Source: Bacteroidota bacterium (GTDB lineage Bacteria > Bacteroidota > Bacteroidia > B-17B0 > Aurantibacillaceae). Taken from it: a stretch of 64,000 nt of DNA. Every line of letters begins with the position of its first letter. Position 1 is the stretch's first letter. Below, piece after piece: positions 43,218-53,258 of the stretch. Below the pieces are notes generated by a model. The model had not been told where the DNA came from, did not search any database, and saw only the letters and a list, made by a program, of their open reading frames with translations. The stretch is from assembly GCA_017303905.1 (NCBI GenBank), contig JAFLBH010000002.1, positions 62,001-126,000 on the forward strand, given 5' to 3'. Position numbers and translations under genes: made by a program.

Positions 43218-45770
43218 ATGGCAGACGGAGAGAAAATTATCCCCATTAACATTGAAGATGAAATGAAAACGGCCTACATCGATTATTCGATGTCGGTTAT
43301 TGTATCACGTGCTTTACCCGATGTGCGTGATGGTTTAAAACCTGTACACCGCCGCGTACTTTACGGTATGTTGGAGTTAGGTTTAATGCACAACCGTCCG
43401 TATAAAAAATCGGCGCGTATCGTTGGTGAGGTTTTAGGTAAATATCACCCGCACGGTGACGCGAGCGTTTATGATACCATGGTGCGTATGGCTCAGGATT
43501 GGAGCTTACGTTACATGTTGGTTGACGGACAAGGAAACTTTGGCAGTATGGATGGCGATCCTCCTGCTGCGATGCGTTATACCGAAGCGCGTTTAAGAAA
43601 AATTGCCGAAGAAATTATTGCCGATATCGAAAAAGATACGGTTGATTTCCGTCCGAATTTTGACGACTCTTTACAAGAGCCAACTGTAATGCCAAGCCGT
43701 ATCCCTCAATTATTGGTGAATGGCGCATCCGGCATCGCTGTCGGTATGGCTACTAACATGGCACCACATAACTTAACAGAAATTTGTGATGCTTGTATGG
43801 CTTATATCGATAACCGTGATATAGATATCGCGGGATTAATGCAATATGTAAAAGCTCCTGATTTTCCAACGGGCGGAACTATTTATGGTTTCTCAGGCGT
43901 AAAAGAAGCTTTTGAAACCGGCCGCGGGCGTATTGTGTTACGCGCAAAGGCAAATATTGAAACCGTAAAAGACAGAGAGCGGATTATCGTTAGTGAAATT
44001 CCTTACCAATTGAATAAAGCAGAAATGATTAAAAAAACTGCTGAATTGGTGAATGAGAAAAAACTCGAAGGAATTTCCGATATACGTGATGAGTCGGATA
44101 GAGATGGTATGCGTATTGTTTACGAATTAAAGCGCGATGCCATTTCAAACGTTGTATTAAACAATTTATACAAGTACACATCTTTACAGACTTCATTCTC
44201 AGTAAATAACATCGCGTTAGTGAATGGTCGTCCGATGATGTTGAATCTGAAAGATCAGATTCATTATTTCATTGAACACCGTCATGATGTAGTTGTACGC
44301 CGTACGAAATATGAATTAGCGCAGGCTGAAAAACGCGCTCATATTTTGGAAGGTTTATTAATTGCCATCGATAATCTAGATGCAGTTATTAAAATCATCC
44401 GCGAAAGCGATACGCCTGATTCGGCACGCGAAGAGTTAATGAGCCGTTTTGGTTTAAGTGAAATTCAAAGCCGCGCTATTCTGGATATGCGTTTACGCGC
44501 ATTAACCGGACTGGAACGCGATAAGTTAAAAGAAGAGTATGCTGAATTAATGAAGCAAATCGATTATCTAAAATCTATTTTAAATGACGAAGTTTTGCGT
44601 TACAAAATCATTAAGGATGAAATTGCGGAAATAAAACAAAAATACGGCGACGGCAGAAGAACGGATATCGTTTATGCCGGCGATGACTTTAAAATGGAAG
44701 ATATGATTGCTGATGAGGATGTGGTAATTACCATTTCTCACATGGGTTATATCAAACGTACCAGTTTAAATGAATACCGCTTGCAAAATAGAGGTGGTAA
44801 AGGTTCAAAAGGTTCCGCAACGCGCGATGAAGACTTTATTGAACATATGTTTACCGCCACCACACACAACTATCTTTTATTATTTACCGAAAAAGGACAA
44901 GTATTCTGGTTGCGTGCGTATGAAGTTCCGGAAGGAAACAAAACAAGTAAAGGAAGAGCTATTCAGAATTTATTGAATATACCGTCTGATGATAAAGTGA
45001 AGGCCTTTATTAATGTGAAGAATTTATTAGATGAAGATTACATTAATAACAACTACATTATCTTATGTACTAAAGAAGGTATCATTAAGAAAACGACTTT
45101 AGAAGCTTATTCCCGTCCACGCGCTAATGGTATCAACGCGATAACTATCCGTGAAGGCGATCAATTATTAGAAGCAGCTTTAACCAACGGTAAAAATGAA
45201 ATCATGATTGCCACTAAATTGGGTAAGGTGTGTCGCTTTAACGAGGAAAAAGTTCGTCCGATGGGGCGTAACGCATCCGGTGTAATTGCGATCGATTTAA
45301 ATGATGAAGAAGGTGGTAATAATGAAGTGATTGGTATGATTTGCATTGATGATGTTAATGCAAACGTATTAGTTGTATCTGAAAAAGGTTATGGTAAACG
45401 TTCAGAAATTGATGAATACCGTATTACCAACCGTGGCGGTAAGGGTGTTAAAACCATTAACATCACCGACAAAACCGGTAATCTGGTAGCTATTAAATCG
45501 GTAACCGATGCTAATGATTTGATGATTATTACCAAAAATGGTATTACCATCCGTATGAATATTAGCGCACTTCGTGTGATGGGCCGTGCAACGCAAGGTG
45601 TACGTTTAATTAATATTCAGGATAATGATGAAATTGCCGCTGTAACGAAGGTTGATCATGAAGATGAAACCGAAAACGGTGAGAATGGGGGAGAGGGTGA
45701 AAATCCGGTAAATCCGGAGGTGACACCTGAAAACACCGAAAATTCTACACCAACGGACAATAATGCCTAA
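43218..45770 (+). CDS. gyrA: DNA gyrase subunit A
   Basis: An 850-residue type II topoisomerase subunit that, with GyrB, introduces negative supercoils. The catalytic Tyr is Y121 ([10 protein letters not shown]). The quinolone-resistance region reads [17 protein letters not shown]: the residue equivalent to E. coli Ser83 is Ala82, and Asp87 is kept as Asp86. The GyrA-box [11 protein letters not shown] and six beta-pinwheel repeats fill the C-terminal half, followed by an acidic, Asn/Thr/Glu-rich tail (about 820-850). Length is normal. It is divergent from clpC. Confidence 0.97.
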   Translation: MADGEKIIPINIEDEMKTAYIDYSMSVIVSRALPDVRDGLKPVHRRVLYGMLELGLMHNRPYKKSARIVGEVLGKYHPHGDASVYDTMVRMAQDWSLRYMLVDGQGNFGSMDGDPPAAMRYTEARLRKIAEEIIADIEKDTVDFRPNFDDSLQEPTVMPSRIPQLLVNGASGIAVGMATNMAPHNLTEICDACMAYIDNRDIDIAGLMQYVKAPDFPTGGTIYGFSGVKEAFETGRGRIVLRAKANIETVKDRERIIVSEIPYQLNKAEMIKKTAELVNEKKLEGISDIRDESDRDGMRIVYELKRDAISNVVLNNLYKYTSLQTSFSVNNIALVNGRPMMLNLKDQIHYFIEHRHDVVVRRTKYELAQAEKRAHILEGLLIAIDNLDAVIKIIRESDTPDSAREELMSRFGLSEIQSRAILDMRLRALTGLERDKLKEEYAELMKQIDYLKSILNDEVLRYKIIKDEIAEIKQKYGDGRRTDIVYAGDDFKMEDMIADEDVVITISHMGYIKRTSLNEYRLQNRGGKGSKGSATRDEDFIEHMFTATTHNYLLLFTEKGQVFWLRAYEVPEGNKTSKGRAIQNLLNIPSDDKVKAFINVKNLLDEDYINNNYIILCTKEGIIKKTTLEAYSRPRANGINAITIREGDQLLEAALTNGKNEIMIATKLGKVCRFNEEKVRPMGRNASGVIAIDLNDEEGGNNEVIGMICIDDVNANVLVVSEKGYGKRSEIDEYRITNRGGKGVKTINITDKTGNLVAIKSVTDANDLMIITKNGITIRMNISALRVMGRATQGVRLINIQDNDEIAAVTKVDHEDETENGENGGEGENPVNPEVTPENTENSTPTDNNA

Positions 45771-45882
45771 TAAATGGCGTAAAAAAAAGAGATTAAAAAC
45801 ATAATTTAGCGACTCAATAAAAACAAACAATGAAATAAGCTTTGCTTATTCCATGTGGCAAATAATTAACAAACAATAGCAC

Positions 45883-48747
45883 ATGAAAAGAAAATCGATC
45901 ATCTTAGGTTTATTAAGTGTTTTTGCAATAAGCACTTATGTAGCTCAACCTACACTAGTAGAAAAGGTAGAGGCAAAGCCTGGTAAACTATCAATTCCAT
46001 ATGAAAGATGGAAATTACCAAACGGATTAACCATTTTATTACACGAAGATCATTCTGATCCTGTAGTGAACGTAATGGTTACTTATAAAGTAGGTTCAAA
46101 CCGCGAAGATTTAGGAAAATCTGGATTTGCTCACTTCTTTGAGCACATGATGTTCCAAGGTTCATTACACGTGGCCGATGAAGAGCATTTTAAAATGGTA
46201 AGTACTGCGGGTGGTAACATGAACGGTTTTACGCAACGTGATAAAACAGTTTACTTCGAAACTTTACCATCTAACTACTTAGAAATGGGTTTATGGTTAG
46301 AAGCTGACCGTATGGGCTTTTTATTAGACTCATTAACTTCTAAAAAATTCGAAAACCAACGTGATGCGGTAAAAAATGAGAAGTCACAAAACTTCGAAAA
46401 CCGTCCTTATGGTTTAGCATTCGTAGAAGAAATCGGGAAGGCATTATATCCATTCAAACATCCTTACAGTTGGCCGGTAATTGGTTACGTTGATGATTTG
46501 AACCGTGCAACTTTAGATGACGTTAAAAACTTCTTCTTACGTTGGTACGGACCAAACAACGCAATCTTAACCGTTAGCGGTGACTTCACACCGGCAGATG
46601 CTTTAAAAATGATTGACAAATATTTTGGTGGTATTAAACCATGTCCGGAAGTGAAAAAATTACGTGTACCGCCGGTTGTAATTCCTACCGATAAGTATAC
46701 AGCTTACAAAGACCGTACTTATTTCCCATTAAACTTACGTGTTTATCCAACTGTTGGTCAGTACCACAAAGATGAACCGGCTTTAGATTTATTGGCGATG
46801 ATGATGGGTGGTGGAAACAACTCATTATTCTATAAAAACTTCGTTAAAAATGAAATGGCAATTCAGGCTGGTGTTGATCACCGTTCGGAAGAATTATCGG
46901 GTGAGTTCAGCATTCAAATTTTTGCTTATCCACCTGAAGACTTCAACTTAGAAGGATTATTCACCAAGTTGGATGAGAAAGTAAAAGCAACCATTGATGA
47001 GTTCGGAACAAGCGGAATTACCGATGAAGCTTTAGCTCGCGTAAAAGCAGAGATGGAATCTCGTTATTACGATGGATTAGATGAAGTATTCAATAAAGGA
47101 AGTGTAATTTCTGAGTGGGAGCGCTTATTAGGTCGTCCTTCAACAATTACTGATGAGATTGAGCGTTACACTAAAGTAACTAAAGAAGACATCACACGTG
47201 TATTTAATAAATACATCAAAGGTTCGGGTGCTGCTATTTTGAATACGTATCCAATCATGAATCAGAAAGATTCAGTGAAGAGTATCAATCCTAACGCAGG
47301 TGCAACATTCCCTGCAAATCCGGAATATGCGGGATTATCATACAAACCAAATGTAGATAACTTTAACCGTGCTGAACGTCCGAAAGCCGGAGAAGCAAAA
47401 ACTGTAAAAGCTCCTGAATTCTATCAAACCACTTTAAAAAATGGAATGAAAGTATTAGGAACAAAAGCAACTGAAAGCCCGATGATCAACATCACTATTA
47501 ACTTAGATGGTGGAGATATGGCTTTAACTCCTGACCAATTAAAGAAATTCGGTTTAGCGCAATTAGCTACCGGATTGATGAATGAAGGAACTAAAAATTA
47601 TACCACCGAGCAAATGGCTGCCGAATTAGAAAAATTAGGAAGTTCTATTAGCATCGGTGCCGGAAAAATGAACAATACTATTAATGTATCGTGTTTGAAG
47701 AAAAACTTAGATGCAACATTAAAATTATTGGAAGAAAAATTATTGAATCCGGGATGGCGTGCCGAAGATTTCAAGTTAGCGAAGAAACAATACAAAGAGA
47801 GTGTGAAGGATCAAAAAACAAACGCACAATCTTTAGCAAACAAGGCATTTAATCAGGCTATTTACGGACCATCATCTGTATTAGGTATGGAGCCAACCGT
47901 AAAAACCATTGATGCTATCGAATTAAAGGATTGCCAGGATTATTATAATAATTGTTTCTCAACTGCAGGTGGTAACATCGTGGTAGTAGGTGATGTAACA
48001 GACGCTGAAATTGTAAGCAAGTTAGATTTCTTAAATAAAATGAATAATAAGGAGGTAAAGATGCAAGCTATTCCTGAGCCTCCTGCAAAAGCAGAGCAAC
48101 AGTTCTTTATTCAGGAAAAAACGGCTGCTCCTTCTTCAGTTATCATGATGGGATATCCTGCGATGAAGTATGATGCAACAGGCGATTATTTCAAGAGCCA
48201 GATTGCAAACTTCGCATTTGGTGGTGCATTCAACAGTCGTTTGAATTTAAATTTACGTGAAGACAAAGGGTATACTTACGGTATCCGTTCATCTTTCAGT
48301 GGTAATAAATTTAACGGTACATTCTTAATCAGTTCATCTGTTAAGCGTCCTGCTACTGTGTTATCTTTAGCAGAGATTACGAAAGAGTTTAATAACTACG
48401 TACAAAACGGTATTACTGATAAAGAATTAGAATTTACTAAGCAATCGATGTTAAATGTGGAGGCTTTACGTTACGAATCACCTTGGCAAAAGGCAGGTTT
48501 CTTAGCAAACATCGCTCGATACAATTTACCAAAAGATTATGTAGCACAACAAAATCAGATTTTAAAGACAATCACTAAAGATGAGTTGAATGCTCACATT
48601 AAGAAGGTGTATGATCCAAACAAATTAACAACAGTTATCGTTGGAGATAAGGCTTACATTGAAGCAGCTTTAGATAGAGCAATGAAAGATGCTAAAAACA
48701 AGGAAGTGTTAAACAACGTTAAGTTTAAAAAGATTTCGGTAGACTAA
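45883..48747 (+). CDS. M16 (insulinase-like) zinc metallopeptidase, two-domain
   Basis: A 954-residue periplasmic or surface peptidase with a signal peptide (MKRKSIILGLLSVFAISTYV). The N-terminal half is the catalytic M16 domain: inverted zinc motif HFFEH at 84-88 (FAHFFEHMMF), with a distal Glu in the following helices. The C-terminal half (about 500-954) repeats the M16 fold without the zinc motif and should act as the closing half of the clam shell. M16 enzymes cut peptides, including processed or toxic ones. A long AT-rich leader precedes it, and a terminator follows. Two TPR protein genes come next. Confidence 0.93.
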   Translation: MKRKSIILGLLSVFAISTYVAQPTLVEKVEAKPGKLSIPYERWKLPNGLTILLHEDHSDPVVNVMVTYKVGSNREDLGKSGFAHFFEHMMFQGSLHVADEEHFKMVSTAGGNMNGFTQRDKTVYFETLPSNYLEMGLWLEADRMGFLLDSLTSKKFENQRDAVKNEKSQNFENRPYGLAFVEEIGKALYPFKHPYSWPVIGYVDDLNRATLDDVKNFFLRWYGPNNAILTVSGDFTPADALKMIDKYFGGIKPCPEVKKLRVPPVVIPTDKYTAYKDRTYFPLNLRVYPTVGQYHKDEPALDLLAMMMGGGNNSLFYKNFVKNEMAIQAGVDHRSEELSGEFSIQIFAYPPEDFNLEGLFTKLDEKVKATIDEFGTSGITDEALARVKAEMESRYYDGLDEVFNKGSVISEWERLLGRPSTITDEIERYTKVTKEDITRVFNKYIKGSGAAILNTYPIMNQKDSVKSINPNAGATFPANPEYAGLSYKPNVDNFNRAERPKAGEAKTVKAPEFYQTTLKNGMKVLGTKATESPMINITINLDGGDMALTPDQLKKFGLAQLATGLMNEGTKNYTTEQMAAELEKLGSSISIGAGKMNNTINVSCLKKNLDATLKLLEEKLLNPGWRAEDFKLAKKQYKESVKDQKTNAQSLANKAFNQAIYGPSSVLGMEPTVKTIDAIELKDCQDYYNNCFSTAGGNIVVVGDVTDAEIVSKLDFLNKMNNKEVKMQAIPEPPAKAEQQFFIQEKTAAPSSVIMMGYPAMKYDATGDYFKSQIANFAFGGAFNSRLNLNLREDKGYTYGIRSSFSGNKFNGTFLISSSVKRPATVLSLAEITKEFNNYVQNGITDKELEFTKQSMLNVEALRYESPWQKAGFLANIARYNLPKDYVAQQNQILKTITKDELNAHIKKVYDPNKLTTVIVGDKAYIEAALDRAMKDAKNKEVLNNVKFKKISVD

Positions 48748-48795
48748 TTGTGGATTTGCACAGTTATTGAGTCTTAATAAATAAAACAAACAATA

Positions 48796-48836
48796 AAAAC
48801 CAAACAGTGCGCCGCAAGGAACCTGTTTGGTTTTTT
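48796..48836 (+). terminator. Terminator after the M16 peptidase gene
   Basis: AAACCAAACAG pairs with CTGTTTGGTTT across a 15-base loop (CTGTTTGG at 48823-48830), followed by a T-tract. Confidence 0.85.
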
Positions 48837-48857
48837 GCATAAATAAAAAGTACAAAT

Positions 48858-50003
48858 ATGAAATCAATTATCACTTTTAGTCTGGCCGCGTTCACTGCAT
48901 TAGTAATGGCTCAGAACAATCAGGTTGTAAACTCGTACAACTATTTAAAGAATAAAGAATACGATAAAGCTAAGGCTGCAACAGACGCGGCGGCTGTACA
49001 TGAAAGCACAAAAGGCAGCGCCAAAATGTGGATGTACAGAGGCAAAGTTTATCAGGCCATTTTTGAGGACAAAGACGAGAAAGTTAGAAATTTAGATTTG
49101 GAAGCTGAAGAGAAATCGTTAGAAGCTTACATCAACTGCTTAAAGCTGGATGCGAAGGAAAACATTTACAAAGAAGATGTAAAAGGTCCGGTTGTAATCG
49201 CAGCATCTGCCGTTAATCGTAAAGCAGGCTGGTATTCGCAGGAAAAGCAAATTGAGAAAGCTTTAAAATGTTATGAATTAGTAGAGCAGGCTTTGCCGTA
49301 TGATTTCGATCAAGGGATGAAACGTAATAACATTACCAAAGAAAAGTTGATTTATAACCGTTATGAAATGTATGCGCGTGCAAATGATATTCCAAAAATG
49401 CAGGAGTTTGCCGATAAGTTGATTGCCATGAACTATAAAGAACCTAAAATTTATATTTACATGTCGCAAATCATGTTAGGCGCAAAAGATACAGCGAAAG
49501 CTTTATCATACATTGAAAAGGGTAAAGCCATTTTTGATGACAACATGGACTTAATCAATTCTGAAATTAATATTTACTTAGCGCAAGGGAAATCGGTAGA
49601 GTTAATTGATAAGTTACAGGCTGCTATCAAGGCAAACGATAATGAGTCGCTGCATGCTATCTTAGCTAACATCTACACTAAAAAGAATGAATTTGATAAA
49701 GCAGAACAGGAATATTTAAAAGCCTTAGAGATTAAACCGGACTATGAAATTGCTAACTACAACTTAGGTGTGGTTTATTTTAATAAAGGAAATGAGTGGA
49801 ATAAAAAAGCAGGTGATTTACCTCCAAAAGACGCGGCAAAAGCTAAGGAATATGATGCCAAAGCTATTGAAGAATGGAAGAAAGCCGTTACTTATTTAGA
49901 GAAATCTTACGAAGTTTCTCCTGATAAGGCAACAAAACAACGTTTGTTTCAGTTATTAAACAAATTAGGCGAGCCGGAAAAGGCTGCTAAGTACAAACAA
50001 TAA
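48858..50003 (+). CDS. Exported TPR-repeat protein
   Basis: A 381-residue protein with a signal peptide (IITFSLAAFTALVMAQ) and several tetratricopeptide-like helical pairs, clearest near FDKAEQEYLKALEIKPDYEI and AKALSYIEKGKAIFDDNM. TPRs mediate protein-protein contacts, so this is a scaffold or binding protein in the periplasm. It lies 10 bp before a second TPR gene, and both share the order signal peptide, helical N-terminus and C-terminal TPRs, so they look like a duplicated pair. The ATG follows the terminator of the M16 gene by about 20 bp, so the pair needs its own promoter, which I cannot identify. Confidence 0.82.
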   Translation: MKSIITFSLAAFTALVMAQNNQVVNSYNYLKNKEYDKAKAATDAAAVHESTKGSAKMWMYRGKVYQAIFEDKDEKVRNLDLEAEEKSLEAYINCLKLDAKENIYKEDVKGPVVIAASAVNRKAGWYSQEKQIEKALKCYELVEQALPYDFDQGMKRNNITKEKLIYNRYEMYARANDIPKMQEFADKLIAMNYKEPKIYIYMSQIMLGAKDTAKALSYIEKGKAIFDDNMDLINSEINIYLAQGKSVELIDKLQAAIKANDNESLHAILANIYTKKNEFDKAEQEYLKALEIKPDYEIANYNLGVVYFNKGNEWNKKAGDLPPKDAAKAKEYDAKAIEEWKKAVTYLEKSYEVSPDKATKQRLFQLLNKLGEPEKAAKYKQ

Positions 50004-50013
50004 TATTTTTCTC

Positions 50014-51315
50014 ATGATCCGTAATTTTCTAAGTTTAGCTTTAGCTGTTTGCGTAAGTGGAGCAGTAGCACAAAAATCAAAAGTTAACGCCGCATGGCGC
50101 GGTTTAACCGATTATCAGGCCACTGTAAAAGAGAAGCCGGATGTTTCTTATTTAAATAAGGCAAAAGAGGCCATTGATTTAGCAGCTGCCAATGAAGAAA
50201 CTAAAGACAATGTAAAAATGCACACCTATAGGGCGCAGATTTATTATGAATTGTTTAAATACAATTTAAAACAAGAAGAAGAAAAAGCGGCGGGTGGCGA
50301 CAAAAAGCAAAAAATGGAAATGGCTTATAGCACTGTTTCTACTAAAGAGTTTTTCGATGCCATTAAATCAGTAGAAGCAGTTAAAGCTAATACAAAAGAA
50401 AAAGACGCGTTCCAGGAATTATTATCTACTTCATTATCGATGGTAGATGATTTAAATAATTTGGCAGTTGGGTCGTACAAAGCAAAAAAATACGATGAAG
50501 CGGCTGATTATTTCGAAAATTCATTCGGATTAAGTAATATGATTAATCAGGGGCGAAAAGATACCGTTAGTTTATTTAACGCATCTTTATCTGCTTCAAA
50601 AGCTAAAAACTACGGTAAAGTGGTAAAGATTAATCAGCGTATTATTGATGAGAAAATGGCTAATGCCGGCACGTATCAATATTTATACAATGCTAAATGC
50701 GCTGTGAATGATTCGACCGGAGCATTAACTTCTTTAAAGGAAGGTCGTAGTTTGTATCCAAACGATATGACTTTATTAAATCTGGAGACAGATTATTACA
50801 TTAAGTCAGGCAAGCAACAAGAATCCCTTAATAATTTAAATTTAGCATTGGAGAAAGATCCAAATAACGCGGTGTTACATTTAATAGCGGCTAATACTTT
50901 AGATAACATGGCCAATCCAAAAGGCGCTGATGGTAAAGATTTGGAGAAGCCGGCCAACTTTAGCGAATTGTTTTCTAAAGCGGAAGAGCATTATAAAAAG
51001 ACGGTAGATTTAAAACCAAGTAATACGGAGTACAGTTTTAACGCTTTGTATAATTTGGGCGCTTTGTATTACAATTACGGAACGTATATGTATAACAAAG
51101 AAATGAACGATGCAACCATTGCAAAGCTGGCTCAAAAGCAAAAGGAGATTACCGCTAAAGTGAATGAACAATACAAAAAAGCAATTCCTTATTTCGAGCA
51201 AGCTTTACAAATAAAAGGGGATGATATAAGTACATTACAATCGTTAAGAAAATTGTATTTATTGACAGGTGATGAGGCGAAAGCGAATGAGATTAGCGCT
51301 AAATTGAAGAAATAA
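50014..51315 (+). CDS. Exported TPR-repeat protein, paralogue of the preceding gene
   Basis: A 433-residue protein with a signal peptide (LSLALAVCVSGAVAQ) and TPR-like repeats, including YDEAADYFENSFGLSNMINQ, ESLNNLNLALEKDPNNAVLH and KKAIPYFEQALQIKGDDIST. It shares the layout of the gene 10 bp upstream. A Lys/Glu-rich insertion (KQEEEKAAGGDKKQKMEMAY) sits in the N-terminal half. No enzyme domain is present. It should act in the periplasm, perhaps as a partner of the upstream protein. A hairpin follows the stop. Confidence 0.82.
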   Translation: MIRNFLSLALAVCVSGAVAQKSKVNAAWRGLTDYQATVKEKPDVSYLNKAKEAIDLAAANEETKDNVKMHTYRAQIYYELFKYNLKQEEEKAAGGDKKQKMEMAYSTVSTKEFFDAIKSVEAVKANTKEKDAFQELLSTSLSMVDDLNNLAVGSYKAKKYDEAADYFENSFGLSNMINQGRKDTVSLFNASLSASKAKNYGKVVKINQRIIDEKMANAGTYQYLYNAKCAVNDSTGALTSLKEGRSLYPNDMTLLNLETDYYIKSGKQQESLNNLNLALEKDPNNAVLHLIAANTLDNMANPKGADGKDLEKPANFSELFSKAEEHYKKTVDLKPSNTEYSFNALYNLGALYYNYGTYMYNKEMNDATIAKLAQKQKEITAKVNEQYKKAIPYFEQALQIKGDDISTLQSLRKLYLLTGDEAKANEISAKLKK

Positions 51316-51321
51316 AAATTT

Positions 51322-51350
51322 ATAAGGAGGCCCTAAAAACCTCCTTATTC
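51322..51350 (+). terminator. Terminator after the TPR gene pair
   Basis: ATAAGGAGG (51322-51330) pairs perfectly with CCTCCTTAT (51340-51348) across 9 bases; a T-rich stretch follows. Confidence 0.75.
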
Positions 51351-51441
51351 TTTCACATATTTATTTAACATAATATTAATTATAGTATTTTTAATTAACT
51401 AAAAATTAGGAGTTTATTACGCAAATATATACATTTATTGC

Positions 51442-52452
51442 ATGAAATACTCGATATTCTCTGTACAAGATCATCATCCTGCTTTTAAGCGTTCTATTCC
51501 CGATTTATATGCTCAAGTTTTACGCCAAGGTGTTCTGGCAGATCAATTAGGTTACCATTCTTTTTTTGTGGCCGAACATCATTTTCATGAATATGGCGCT
51601 GTTCCAAATCCTGCTGTTTTTCTATCTGCTCTATCACAAAAAACCAAACAAATAAAATTAGGTCCGGCTATATCCATCTTAACTTTCCATAACCCTTTAA
51701 CGGTGGCCGAAAATTATGCCATGTTGGATGTTTTATCGAACGGCCGATTAATACTTGGACTAGGCTCCGGTTATTTAAAGCATGAATTTGAAGGCTATTC
51801 CGTAAACCCTGATGAAAAACGTGAACGCTTTGATGAGAATCTCTTTATTTTAAAACAAGCCTTAACCGGCCAAAAAATAAATTATAAAGGCAAATACAAT
51901 ACGCTGAATAATGTTGGTATCAATGTTTTTCCTGTACAGAAAAATGTTCCTCTATATGTCGCTATTTTACGTTCTGAAGCGGCTTATCATGTGGGTAAAC
52001 AAGGTCACAATATCATTTGCGTACCGTATGCTTCCGTAAACAATTTTTCTGAAATTAAGTTGCTTGTCGCCGATTTTAAAAAAGGATTTTCAGAGTCCGG
52101 TAATTCTAATCCTTCCGACTGCTTATTTGCATTTCATGCGCACGTTGCCGAAACAGACGCGCAAGCTCGCCTAAATGCAGAAGAAGCTTTTAACTTATAT
52201 GTAAAGACTCGCTTGTATGCAAAACAACAAACTTACGATGATGTTATGCAAAGCGGCATTCATTTATTTGGTTCGGTTGAAACAGTCGCAAATAAATTAG
52301 TTGAGCTTTACCATATGGGTATTCATCATTTGTTACTTCTACAAAATTTCGGATTATTAGCACCGGAACTCGTTGAATCATCAATGCGCCTGTTTATGGA
52401 AAAAGTTAAACCTCTGGTTCACGATAAATTGAAAACTGAAATCGCGCTCTGA
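51442..52452 (+). CDS. LLM-class flavin-dependent oxidoreductase
   Basis: A 336-residue protein of the luciferase-like monooxygenase group, which uses reduced FMN (or F420). Visible features: FVAEHHFHEYGAVPNPAVFL, LGPAISILTFHNPLTVAENY, and LDVLSNGRLILGLGSGYLKH, typical of the TIM barrel. The substrate is unknown. It lacks the long insertions of true luciferases. It is convergent with the GNAT gene at 52453 with no bases between, and appears monocistronic. Confidence 0.9.
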   Translation: MKYSIFSVQDHHPAFKRSIPDLYAQVLRQGVLADQLGYHSFFVAEHHFHEYGAVPNPAVFLSALSQKTKQIKLGPAISILTFHNPLTVAENYAMLDVLSNGRLILGLGSGYLKHEFEGYSVNPDEKRERFDENLFILKQALTGQKINYKGKYNTLNNVGINVFPVQKNVPLYVAILRSEAAYHVGKQGHNIICVPYASVNNFSEIKLLVADFKKGFSESGNSNPSDCLFAFHAHVAETDAQARLNAEEAFNLYVKTRLYAKQQTYDDVMQSGIHLFGSVETVANKLVELYHMGIHHLLLLQNFGLLAPELVESSMRLFMEKVKPLVHDKLKTEIAL

Positions 52453-52896
52453 TTATTTTATCAAACGCATTTGAATATGCGGAATATCATCCTCCGGATA
52501 AATTTCTCCTTCTTCCACAAAACCTAAATCACGGTAAAATTTAAGTAGATAATATTGAGCAGAAATAACAATTTCATTGGTTTTAAATAATGAAAGTGTT
52601 TGTTTAATGGCTTCTTGCATTAATTCTTTACCTGCGCCTTTCCCTCTATAATTACCTGAAGTTACAACTCTGCCAATAGAAGCTTCTTTATATGAAATTC
52701 CTTGTGGTAAAATTCTTGCGTAAGCTACTAATTCACCTTCGTTATAACCTAAAATATGATGCGCTTTTTTGTCTTTATCATCCATATCCTGATAATTACA
52801 ATTTTGCTCAATCACAAAAACAGCGCAACGCAATTTTAAAGCTTCATACAGCTCATCAATACTTAATTCTTTATAAGGCTTTATGATAAATCGCAT
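52453..52896 (-). CDS. GNAT family N-acetyltransferase, ElaA-like
   Basis: A 147-residue protein from the ATG at 52896. The acetyl-CoA-binding loop is in RVVTSGNYRGKGAGKELM (about 76-93), and the start region CAVFVIEQNCNYQDMDDKD is typical of the ElaA-type group. The acceptor is unknown. I start at 52896 because its ATG overlaps the stop of the CoA-binding gene (TAATG), the same coupling as one gene further up, and because the 16 extra residues of the longer frame do not fit the family. It is the last gene of a five-gene minus-strand operon. Confidence 0.88.
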   Translation of the reverse strand: MRFIIKPYKELSIDELYEALKLRCAVFVIEQNCNYQDMDDKDKKAHHILGYNEGELVAYARILPQGISYKEASIGRVVTSGNYRGKGAGKELMQEAIKQTLSLFKTNEIVISAQYYLLKFYRDLGFVEEGEIYPEDDIPHIQMRLIK

Positions 52897-53258
52897 TAGT
52901 AATTTCCAACTGATAACATAACTAATGTGCAGGCTTCTACACACTCAATTCCTTTTGACTGAACTTGATTTTGAAATTCAGGATTTTCAGTACCAGGATT
53001 GAAAATTATACGTTTGGGTTTTAAACTAAAGATATACTCTTTCCACGCTTCCTGATTTTGCGGACCAACATACAAGGTTACAGTATCTACATTTGGAATT
53101 TGTGGTTTATCAGTAATGATGTCTATCCCTTCAATCTTTCCGCTTCTTAATCCAATCGGATATACTTTATGCCCATACTGATTTAACCTAACGGTTGCCT
53201 TATAGCTATAACGCTCAAAATTCGGAGATGCACCTATGACAACAGAATTCTTTCCCAT
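52896..53258 (-). CDS. CoA-binding domain protein
   Basis: A 120-residue protein, essentially one Rossmann CoA-binding domain: NSVVIGASPNFERYSYKATV at the N-terminus and the conserved IIFNPGTENPEF and GIECVEACTLVML stretches. Small stand-alone domains of this kind are widespread and cytoplasmic, with no defined activity. It is coupled by TAATG overlaps to the MFS gene upstream and the GNAT gene downstream. A protein that binds CoA next to an acetyltransferase suggests a shared acyl-CoA role, but that is only context. Confidence 0.88.
   Translation of the reverse strand: MGKNSVVIGASPNFERYSYKATVRLNQYGHKVYPIGLRSGKIEGIDIITDKPQIPNVDTVTLYVGPQNQEAWKEYIFSLKPKRIIFNPGTENPEFQNQVQSKGIECVEACTLVMLSVGNY

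Noticed and set aside
45835-45852. Hairpin AATAAGC/GCTTATT between gyrA and the M16 gene as a terminator
   Set aside because: The stem is short and AT-rich with no T-tract; too weak to call.
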